Shown here in pieces: positions 10,701 through 18,600 of a stretch of DNA of 64,000 nt; position 1 is the stretch's first letter, and the number at the start of each line of letters is the position of its first letter. The notes under the pieces were generated by a model, which was given only the letters and a program-made list of their open reading frames with translations, did no database searches and was not told the DNA's origin. The position numbers and the translations under genes are program-made. Source of the stretch: Cyprinodon diabolis (lineage: Eukaryota; Chordata; Actinopteri; Cyprinodontiformes; Cyprinodontidae); contig CM060066.1 of NCBI GenBank assembly GCA_030533445.1, positions 372,001 to 436,000 of the forward strand, written 5' to 3'.

Positions 10701-13700
10701 CTCAGGTCGTAAGGTCAAAGCCAAGCCGAGTGCCGTTACTTTAGCGTGTTTCTTTAAGGCGAAGCGAGAAGCAGGTCCGACTAGAAAGCCAAAGATGGAG
10801 GAAGTTGGAAGGCCGGCGGCGCCCAGCGGGAGGCCGGCGGCGCCCAGCGGGAGGCCGGCGGCGGCCATGTCCCTCATCCTGTTTGAGGAGGTGAAACGTT
10901 GCTTTATGGATGATTTGAAGCCGTGGTTGGTTTTTACACTATATTGCCAAAAGTATTTGCTCACCTGCCTTGACTCACATATGAGCTTAAGTGACATCCC
11001 GTTCCTAATCCATAGGGTTCAATATGACGTCGGTCCACCCTTTGCAGCTAGAACAGCTTCAACTCTTCTGGGAAGGCTGTCCACAAGGTTTAGGAGTGTG
11101 TTTATGGGAATTTTTGACCATTCTTCCAGAAGCGCATTTGTGAGGTCGCACACTGATGTTGGACGAGAAGGCCTGGCTCTCAGTCTCCGCTCTAATTCAT
11201 CCCAAAGGTGTTCTATCGGGTTGAGGTCAGGACTCTGTGCAGGCCAGTCAAGTTCATCCACACCAGACTCTGTCATCCATGTCTTTATGGACCTTGCTTT
11301 GTGCACTGGTGCACAGTCATGTTGGAAGAGGAAGGGGCCAGCTCCAAACTGTTCCCACAAAGTTGGGAGCATGGAATTGTCCAAAATGTCTTGGTATGCT
11401 GAAGCATTCAGAGTTCCTTTCACTGGAACTAAGGGGCCAAGCCCAGCTCCTGAAAAACAACCCCACACCAGAATCCCCCCTCCACCAAACTTTACACTTG
11501 GCACAATGCAGTCAGACAAGTACCGTTCTCCTGGCAACCGCCAAACCCAGACCCGTCCATCAGATTGCCAGATGGAGAAGCGCGATTCGTCACTCCAGAG
11601 AACGCGTCTCCACTGCTCTAGAGTCCAGTGGCGGCGTGCTTTACACCACCGCATCCGACGCTTTGCATTGCACTTGGTTATGTATGGCTTGGATGCAGCT
11701 GCTCGACCATGGAAACCCATTCCATGAAGCTCTCTGCGCACTGTTCTTGAGCTAATCTGAAGGCCACATGAAGTTTGGAGGTCTGTAGTGATTGACTCTG
11801 CAGAAAGTTGGCGACCTCTTCGCACTATGCGCTTCAGCATCCGCTGACCCCGCTCCGTCAGTTTACGTGGCCTACCACTTCGTGGCTGAGTTGCTGTCGT
11901 TCCCAAACACTTCCATTTTCTTATAATACAGCTGACAGTTGACTGTGGAATATTTAGGAGCGAGGAAATTTCACGACTGGATTTGTTGCACAGGTGGCAT
12001 CCTATCACAGTTCCACGCTGGAATTCACTGAGCTCCTGAGAGCGACCCATTCTTTCACAAATGTTTGTAAAAACAGTCTGCATGCCTAGGTGCTTGAATT
12101 TATACACCTGTGGCCATGGAAGTGATTGGAACACCTGATTCCAATAATTTGGATGGGTGAGCAAATACTTTTGGCAATATAGTGTATCTCACGCGTCCCG
12201 CTCTGACAGGTGGATGTGGTGTTTGAGGCTGACGTGGGTTTCCTGGCAGCCATTAGGGCTTTCCTGACCACCACCAAACGGCCGGTCGTCCTGACAACCG
12301 CTGGTAAGTTTCATTTAGTTTCTGGTTAGGAATAAAGCTCCATGGAAACCATCTTCACCTCCTGCTGAGCTTTAAAACTTAACTAAAACAAAAATGTAAT
12401 AAATGTCCAAAGATTTATTAGCTTATTATTATACTTACACATTTCTTACTAAACCAAATAATTTAAATGTATACAGCTGCAATAAATAATAGCCTGCTAA
12501 ATGTCCCTCTTTGCTTCCCATAGCCGCCATGTTTTGGTTCTTTGGATCTGGTCAGAAACTGAAATATAAAATAAATAGTTTTATTAATCCCACCCTGGAA
12601 AAACTGCCTCTCTTATTCAACCCCTCCCCTCGGGGAGCAGTGGGCGGCCATTGTGCGGCGCCCGGGGAGCAGTGTGGGGTGAAGGGTCTTGCTCAGGGAC
12701 CCGGAGTGGAGGCTGTGGGAGTGGGACTCAAACTCACAACCTCAGGATTCCCTGAGATCAGATGAACTGTTGGTCTGGATGCAGTTAAATTCACGCTGAG
12801 ATTCTCATTTTCCTCAGATCGCTCATTCAGACAGAGTTTCCATGGTTACCTGGACAAAATCGTTTTCAAGACGCCATCAGCAGTGAGTCACTGGGCGTGT
12901 TTTCCCAGCATGCATGTCTGCAGGAGAGAACTCTGACTGCTGGATAAATCATCTCTAGCTTCTGTCCTTTAAAGCTGAACGTCTGCAGCTTCCTGCAGCT
13001 GGTGTGTCTGGGTGAAAACGTGCGACTGCCTTTAGATGAAGCCAGCAGCCTGGTCAGAGTCTCAGGCGGAGACGTCAGACGCTGCCTGTTGCAGCTGCAG
13101 CTCTGGGTGAACAGCAACAGAGGACGGACGCCCCAGCATGGAGGTCGGTTTAACCTTTATTACTGTCTGCTGATTTTAAATGGTTCCATGTGATGCAGAG
13201 AAAAGAGAAGCGACTATAATTAGCGCTAAACTTGCTGCTTCTTCTACCTGCAGCAGGAAGTTCTGAGGTAAACAGCAGAGACTGTCCTTTATAGGGGGTG
13301 TAGCCCCCGATGGGGGTGGGGTGGGGGGGAACATCCAAGCGGAGCCAAAAAGTATTCAGTCAGCCTCTGACAGCGGGCTCTCCTACTGAATAATCATCCA
13401 TCCATTTTCTTACACGCTTGTCCCGAGTGGGGACGCGAGGGCTGCTGGTGCCTATCTCCAGCAGTCGATGGGCGAGAGGCGGGGTCCACCTTGGACAGGT
13501 TGCCAGTCCATCACAGAGTCGATGGGCGAGAGGCGGGGTCCACCCTGGACAGGTTGCCAGTCCATCACAGAGTTGATGGGCGAGAGGCGGGGTCCACCTT
13601 GGACAGGTTGCCAGTCCATCACAGAGTCGATGGGCGAGAGGCCTCTGAATAATCAGAGGTCTATAATTTTCATCATTGGTAAACTTCAACTATGAGAGAT

Positions 13701-15404
13701 ATTTCTAACTGATGGCAGACCTCAGTGATTGTTCTAAGCAGGAGAACCTGAAGAGTCTGAGGCGTCCTGAATCCTGCAGCTCTGTCTGATCGCATCTTTA
13801 AAACAAAATACTCTGAGCCACGTTTTTCACTAACTTTCTTCTTTCTGGATGAATACCAAGTATTATTCTCCCTCACTGTTAAATCACTGATTCTTTCTGC
13901 AGGCGGCAGCTCGCCGGCAGGCGGCAGCTCGCCGGCAGGCGGCGGCGGTTTGGACCCAGCGGTTCCTCCTCAGCTGGCAGGCTGCTCTGCACACATGCTG
14001 GGGCTCCACCCTCTAACCCCGACTGTCCTCCTAAACTTCCTCCAGGTAAGAAGTTTCCGTTTTCTTCCTGCTGGGATCAGATGAAGTTTGCCTCACAGTG
14101 ACGCCATGTTGATGATGCGTCCCGCTGCAGCTGGAGTCCTGCTCTGAAACGTTTCTCAGCATCCTATCAGAGAGCTGGAGGAGAAATCAGCCTCTTCTCT
14201 ATTCCAACCTGGAGCTCCTGCTCTCCATGGCAGCCCCCCCATCCCGCCCCCAGGTGCAGATGGAGCTGAGGCCCCCAGAAGCCGACCTCCACCTTAATCA
14301 CACCATCAGGTCCAGTGAGTCACCTTCGCGCTTCAGACCCTCCAGACTCAGCCGATGGAGACGCGCCGCTTCAGCTCCAGCCGCCAAACCGGCTTCAGAT
14401 TCAACCTACAGACCTCAGAGAGCGCCGACGCTCGGCGACACTCGCTCTGAAGCACGGAGCTCATGGGAGCAGCGTGCAGCCGAGGTGCTGATGGGCGCTT
14501 TGGAGAGCCTGGCAGATTTCTATGACCTCATGTCGAACATTGATGCGCTGCTCAGTCCGTCTGCCTCACAGCCGCCGGCCGCGTTCCTTTGGACGGGAGC
14601 GGCTTTAAAGGATGGCATGACGGATGAGCCGCGGGAAGAGGAGGAGGGGGGGAGAAGGAAGCCGGACGCGCTTCAGGAGATCCAGGCTGCAGCTGAAGGT
14701 CTGGGGGGTCGGCGCTGCTGGCGGTGGCTCACCGAGGCGTGGACCGAAGCGCACGGCTGGAGAGCAAACCTGAGCGCCGAGCAGTGGGACGGGCTGCAGG
14801 AGAGGCTGTTGCTAAGCAACCGCCCTAAACAACGTAACTTGTGCTTTACAGCTCAGCCTCCAGGTGGATCAAGGTGAGCCTGCAGGAGCCAATCAGCTTC
14901 CTGATTGATCTATTTACACTCAGAGGCAGCGTTTCCTGTCATCATCTAACTTCTAATGCCCCCCCCCCCCCAGCGTGTCCCAGAGGCTCAGCGTCGCTCG
15001 GTCGGCTCTCAGCCTGCTGGGGAACAGGCGCGCCGTCTGTGTCGACTACCTGCCGCTCCTCCGCCGCTCCGGGCGCCTCAGAGGGGAGCAGTGGAGGTCA
15101 GCCTGACGCCAAACTAAAGGTTTCTACGTCTTTAGGCCGCCAGCAGGACGCCGCTGCTATCTGACTCATTCCTTTTCATTCCAGTGCTGGAAGCGCCCGA
15201 ATGCAGCACATCTGGGAGCGCCCGAATGCAGCACATCTGGCAGCCGCCCGAATGCAGCACATTTGGGAGCGCCCGAATGCAGCACATCTGGGAGCGCCCG
15301 AATGCAGCACATCTGGGAGCGCCCGAATGCAGCACATCTGGCAGCCGCCCGAATGCAGCACATCTGGCAGCCGCCTGAATGCAGCACATCTGGCAGCCGC
15401 CTGA
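4736..15404 (+). CDS. atad5: ATAD5, AAA+ PCNA-unloading RFC-like subunit (N-terminus not seen)
   Basis: Thirteen exons join in phase: 4736-5504, 6591-6687, 6781-6842, 6929-7065, 7392-7563, 10652-10890, 12210-12303, 12818-12882, 12975-13143, 13903-14045, 14131-14873, 14974-15096 and 15185-15404. They total 3,033 nt. ATAD5 is the large subunit of the RFC2-5 complex that unloads PCNA from DNA after replication. Hallmarks are [30 protein letters not shown], Walker A GPSGVGKT (7003-7026), [13 protein letters not shown], degenerate Walker [14 protein letters not shown] split by an intron, and [10 protein letters not shown] at the sensor-1 position. [15 protein letters not shown] lies near the C-terminus. 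The human protein is about 1,840 residues; only the C-terminal ~1,010 are visible. The first exon border (AG at 4734-4735) is a guess, since the frame is open from 4658. Tandem repeats occupy the first and last exons. The last exon is poorly conserved and its true end uncertain. Confidence 0.88.
5009..5400 (+). repeat. 78-bp coding tandem repeat, five copies, in atad5
   Basis: Five near-identical 78-bp units keep the atad5 frame open, giving a 26-residue unit around [20 protein letters not shown]. The last copy runs directly into LLLEEI, which is conserved in ATAD5. The unit itself resembles the human residues just before LLLEEI (an AAV...R.R pattern), so a genuine coding segment appears to have been amplified. 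Each unit also contains CCTGACAGGTAAAC, which resembles both a splice acceptor and a donor. Confidence 0.9.
5505..6590 (+). other. atad5 intron with a dispersed repeat
   Basis: This intron joins phase-1 exon 4736-5504 to 6591. From about 5720 to 5998 it holds a dispersed repeat ending in a 'ccccattatgggacaataaagg' type tail and TTCTA pentamers. The same sequence occurs inverted at about 20785-21060. The open frame at 6078-6440 has no recognisable domain. Confidence 0.6.
7554..8597 (+). repeat. 17-bp minisatellite starting at an atad5 splice donor
   Basis: About 60 imperfect copies of a 17-bp unit (GTGGGAGGCATCAGCAG and variants with GCGTTAAAAG) begin exactly at the exon 7392-7563 donor. The exon end reads GCCTCAGCAG and is followed by GTAGGAGG, so the first unit is the exon-intron junction itself. 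Most later units repeat a CAG|GTGGGA donor-like sequence. Open frames across the array are artefacts. Confidence 0.93.
8983..9966 (+). mobile_element. Degenerate hAT-type transposon remnant
   Basis: The left part starts with TAGGGATGGGAATCGAAAAC, typical of a hAT terminal inverted repeat as I recall it. It then encodes the hAT C-terminal dimerisation region at 9161-9430, reading [34 protein letters not shown] and [14 protein letters not shown]. The N-terminal transposase is absent. The right part, to about 9966, ends in a tail (GGGTGTACTATTCCTTTAA) that resembles common fish DNA-transposon ends, so two elements may be joined here. It lies in the atad5 intron 7564-10651. Confidence 0.6.
9400..9648. 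repeat. Inverted repeat with ~60-bp arms
   Basis: The segment at about 9400-9462 reappears almost perfectly as its reverse complement at about 9587-9648, separated by about 125 bp. Both arms contain the block GGAAACCGCGGCAGACC or its complement. This produces matching residues [13 protein letters not shown] on opposite strands. It lies inside the hAT remnant. Confidence 0.85.
9976..10100 (+). mobile_element. SINE fragment (tRNA-derived family)
   Basis: This stretch shares the CTGCTCCCCGGGCGCCG ... CCACTGCTCCCCAAGG core with copies at 44088-44280 (+) and about 12590-12760 (-). Here only the body and tail are present. The head containing the polymerase III boxes is missing. Confidence 0.65.
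10937..12184 (-). mobile_element. Structurally intact Tc1-type transposon in an atad5 intron
   Basis: The element is 1,248 bp and flanked by TA on both sides (10935-10936 and 12185-12186). Its 29-bp terminal inverted repeats start CACTATATTGCCAAAAG and match perfectly by eye. It contains one long uninterrupted transposase frame on the minus strand. It fills all but about 70 bp of the atad5 intron 10891-12209, whose two flanking exons carry the two halves of Walker B. Confidence 0.95.
11019..12050 (-). CDS. Tc1-family transposase, uninterrupted
   Basis: The start is chosen at the methionine of [13 protein letters not shown] (codon 12050-12048), the usual Tc1 N-terminus; the frame is open 38 codons further upstream. 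The product is 343 residues. It has paired helix-turn-helix DNA-binding regions ([14 protein letters not shown], then the [14 protein letters not shown]-hook-like linker). The catalytic triad lies in [17 protein letters not shown] and [15 protein letters not shown], consistent with a DD34E catalytic domain. It cuts and pastes the element at TA sites. No stop or frameshift is seen, so the protein could be functional, although expression from inside an atad5 intron is not shown. Confidence 0.93.
   Translation of the reverse strand: MGRSQELSEFQRGTVIGCHLCNKSSREISSLLNIPQSTVSCIIRKWKCLGTTATQPRSGRPRKLTERGQRMLKRIVRRGRQLSAESITTDLQTSCGLQISSRTVRRELHGMGFHGRAAASKPYITKCNAKRRMRWCKARRHWTLEQWRRVLWSDESRFSIWQSDGRVWVWRLPGERYLSDCIVPSVKFGGGGILVWGCFSGAGLGPLVPVKGTLNASAYQDILDNSMLPTLWEQFGAGPFLFQHDCAPVHKARSIKTWMTESGVDELDWPAQSPDLNPIEHLWDELERRLRARPSRPTSVCDLTNALLEEWSKIPINTLLNLVDSLPRRVEAVLAAKGGPTSY
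12590..12760 (-). mobile_element. tRNA-derived SINE, reverse orientation
   Basis: On the minus strand this reads GTTTGAGTCCC (B-box-like), then GTCCCTGAGCAAGACCCTT, then the shared CTGCTCCCCGGGCGCCG core. It lies in the atad5 intron 12304-12817 and belongs to the same family as 44088-44280. Confidence 0.65.
13330..13705. mobile_element. Tc1 terminal-repeat remnant interrupted by a retroposon tail
   Basis: The outer parts (13330-13385 and 13655-13705) match the terminal repeat of the Tc1 element at 62151: AAAAAGTATTCAGTCAGCC, then ATTTTCATCAT and CAACTATGAGAGA. Between them, 13396-13644 is a different repeat flanked by the direct repeat CTGAATAATC (13386-13395 and 13645-13654). That insert starts with CCATCCATTTTCTTACACGC and contains about 3.5 copies of a 54-bp unit (GATGGGCGAGAGGCGGGGTC...). 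A related tail lies at about 61775-61900. Located in the atad5 intron 13144-13902. Confidence 0.7.
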
Positions 15405-15440
15405 ATGCAGCACATCTGGAAACGCCTGGATGCAGCACAT
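15189..15440 (+). repeat. 25-bp minisatellite at the atad5 3' end
   Basis: About ten copies of a 25-bp unit (GCGCCCGAATGCAGCACATCTGGGA and close variants) fill the last atad5 exon. Because 25 is not divisible by three, successive units are read in rotating frames: RMQHIW, then PNAAHL, then PECSTSG. The atad5 frame ends in TGA at 15402-15404 inside the array. Confidence 0.92.
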
Positions 15441-15509
15441 CTCGAACTCACCTTATCTAGCATCTACTTCTTGGCCTGAGATTTCAGGAAAACCTTTGAA
15501 CTTGTTTCA

Positions 15510-15515
15510 TTTATT
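15510..15515 (-). terminator. Candidate tefm polyadenylation signal
   Basis: TTTATT on the + strand is AATAAA on the minus strand, about 155 bp beyond the tefm stop. If both candidate signals are used, the atad5 and tefm transcripts overlap at their 3' ends. Confidence 0.4.
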
Positions 15516-15575
15516 CAGCCTCATCAGTCGAACAGAACTTTACTGCCTTTAATCATGTTTATGCAAATAAGGATA

Positions 15576-15581
15576 AATAAA
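15576..15581 (+). terminator. Candidate atad5 polyadenylation signal
   Basis: AATAAA lies about 175 bp after the atad5 stop, just before a T-rich stretch. It sits about 90 bp from the tefm stop on the other strand. Position is the only evidence. Confidence 0.4.
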
Positions 15582-15668
15582 ACTATTTTTAACAAATTCA
15601 GTTTAAACGCCTCCTGAAGCCATCCGGAGGCGGAGCAAAGCGCCTGGATGCAGGTGGGTAGCCTGCAG

Positions 15669-18600
15669 CTAGCAGGAGGGCTGGGCGAGCAGCTCGTAGA
15701 ACGCTACGGCCTGCAGCAGCGCGTCACATAGCTCCTCCCCTCCTCTCCTGCTGCCCAGCTGGAAGGAGTTCCTGTATTTGGCCAGAAGCTCCTGGGGGAA
15801 GTTTATCCGGGGAAACTTCTGCGTCACCGACTCCGTCATCAGCTGCCGCACCGTCTGAGCGCCGCTGGTCCTGGACTCCCCCACCATCAGGCCAAAGTGG
15901 CGTCCCACGGCGACCCTCATCATGTTGAGGACCCTGGAGAGGAGCGGGGGAATCAACATGGCTGTTGATACAACTAACAGAAAACGATTCCACCAAAGGT
16001 TCTTTGCAGTAAAGCTTTATGCAGATAATGTTTTATTTGTTATAAACAAGTTTAATGCAGCTAATTTAATCCTAAATCATCGTAAATTAGAAAAAAACCT
16101 GCCATTTTATTGGCTGATGCCAGAACTCTGGGTCCCTCCCCCTGCAGCTGGCATGCAGGGATCCAGGGGCCTCTGGTTCCATTGGTTGGTCCAAAGAAAG
16201 AACAGTCAGTGACTCTATGTGAGATCAATCTACTATAGAAATTAGCTACAAACTGCAGGCAGCAGGATAATAAAAGCCAACATATTCTGCCGGCAGGTTT
16301 CTACATTTGAAGTTAATTTAGGCGTTCATAAACTGTTTCAGAGGAGTGATCATAGCGCTCTGCATCAGCAGTGCTGCGTCTGACTCCCTGCCAGCTCCCA
16401 GATCAGCTTCTGATTGGTTGATGCGGCGCGTCCAGCAGCTAAAGTTACATTTTCCCACCTCCTCAGACGCTCATGAGGCGCCGCTGCTCCTGCAGGATCT
16501 TCTGTTGCGCCTTGATGGGAATCAACTAGGGACTCTGCATGTGAACCAGCTGCTTCTGCTGCTTTAGGTGTGAACGTAGCATTAGAATGACCGTGAAGCA
16601 TGACAGCCATGAAACAGCTGCAGCTAATGGGACCATCTCGTTTCACTGGCCTCCCAGCAGATGGCGCCATATTTCTTTATGTCCCAGAGCAGGGATTCTA
16701 TTTAGGGTTTATGTTATGATTAAATGATTTTTGGATTGTTTCCTGTGGACACATTAGAGGACTGCGGTTTAAAAGAAGTATCTAAAGGCAGTTTTCTGAC
16801 CTGGGAGGAATATTGGGCTCCGGTGGGGAGACTCTGGGCTCCAGCAGAGCAAACAGCATGGCCTCCACTGTCCTCATGTGGGCCATGACAGGAAACAGAG
16901 CTGTGTTCTGCACAGAGATGGACGGCTTCTCTATCAGGTAGAAATCTGCTGATGGGAGGGCCGACACCACCGAGGACACCTGAGGGCGGAAAAGGAAATG
17001 GATTCCCAGTCAGACGGATGAAGAACCTTCAGGTGGTCTGAAGAGCTGCTGACTCACGTCACTCAGGTATGAAGAAGCCATGTAGGATCCTTTGAAGAAA
17101 TTAGGACAGTCCATCTGCTGCCATTCTATGACGTTCATCCCACGGTCCACATGGGCCCAGGCGATCTTATTGGTCCCACATACGATTGAGATGACGGACG
17201 CCGCCGCCTGTACACACACAGGTAACCGTGGGAGACCAGCGTTAAGCTGCCTTTGACTTCTTCTCTGCTAAATGTGAGTTGATCTAAAATCACTATTAAC
17301 TTTTTATCTGACCATAAAGAAGGATTCCTAACTCCTCTCTAGTCTATATTCATTATAGCCATTGGCCACTCTGTTAGCCACTCTGTTAGCCTCTCTGTTA
17401 GCCACTCTGACAGCCTCTCTGTTAGCCTCTCTGACAGCCTCTCTGTTAGCCTCTCTGACAGCCTCTCTGTTAGCCTCTCTGTTAGCCTCTCTGTTAGCTA
17501 CTCTGTTAGCCACTCTGACAGTCTCTCTGACAGCTTCTCTGTTGGCCACTCTGACAGCTTCTCTGTTAGCCACTCTGACAGCCTCTCTGTTAGCCTCTCT
17601 GACAGCCTCTCTGTTAGCTACTCTGTTAGCCACTCTGACAGCCTCTCTGACAGCCACTCTGTTAGCCTTTCTATTAGCCACTCTGACGGCCTCTCTGTTA
17701 GCCTCTCTGACAGCCTCTCTGTTAGCCACTCTATTAGCTTCTCTCTTAGCCACTCTGTTAGCCACTCTGACAGCCTCTCGGTTAGCCACTCTGTTAGCCA
17801 CTCTGACAGCCACTCTGTTAGCCACTCTGTTAGCCACTCTGACAGCTTCTGTTAGCCACTCTGACAGCCTCTCTGTTAGCCTCTCTGACAGCCTCTCTGT
17901 TAGCCACTCTGACAGCCTCTCTGTTAGCCTCTCTGACAGCCTCTCTGTTAGCCTCTCTGACAGCCTCTCTGTTAGCCTCTCTGACAGCCACTCTGTTAGC
18001 CACTCTGTTAGCCACTCTGACAGCTTCTGTTAGCCACTCTGACAGCCTCTCTGTTAGCCTCTCTGACAGCCTCTCTGTTAGCCACTCTGACAGCCTCTCT
18101 GTTAGCCTCTCTGACAGCCTCTCTGTTAGCCTCTCTGACAGCCTCTCTGTTAGCCTCTCTGACAGCCTCTCTGTTAGCCTCTCTGACAGCCACTCTGTTA
18201 GTCTCTCTGTTAGCCACTCTGACAGCCTCTCTGACAGCCTCTCTGACAGCCTCTCTGTTAGCCACTCTGACAGCCTCTCTGTTAGCCTCTCTGTTAGCCT
18301 CTCTGTTAGCCTCTCTGACAGCCACTCTGTTGGCCACTCTGACAGCTTCTCTGTTAGCCACTCTGACAGCCTCTCTGTTAGCCTATCTGTTAGCCACTCC
18401 GACAGCCTCTCTGTTAGCCTCTCTGACAGCTTCTCTGTTAGCCTCTCTGATAGCCACTCTGACAGCTTCTCTGTTGGCCACTCTGACAGCTTCTCTGTTG
18501 GCCACTCTGACAGCTTCTCTGTTGGCCACTCTGACAGCTTCTCTGTTAGCCACTCTGACAGCCACTCTGTTAGCCTTTCTGTTAGCCACTCTGACGGCCT

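Noticed and set aside
10549..11727. 392-residue plus-strand frame spanning atad5 exon and beyond
   Set aside because: Only 10652-10890 is exon. The remainder is antisense to the Tc1 transposase.
14841..15164. Alternative atad5 reading SASRWIK that resembles human ...NAWKR
   Set aside because: That frame has a stop at 14835-14837, while the donor at 14873 in the main frame joins the next exon in perfect phase.
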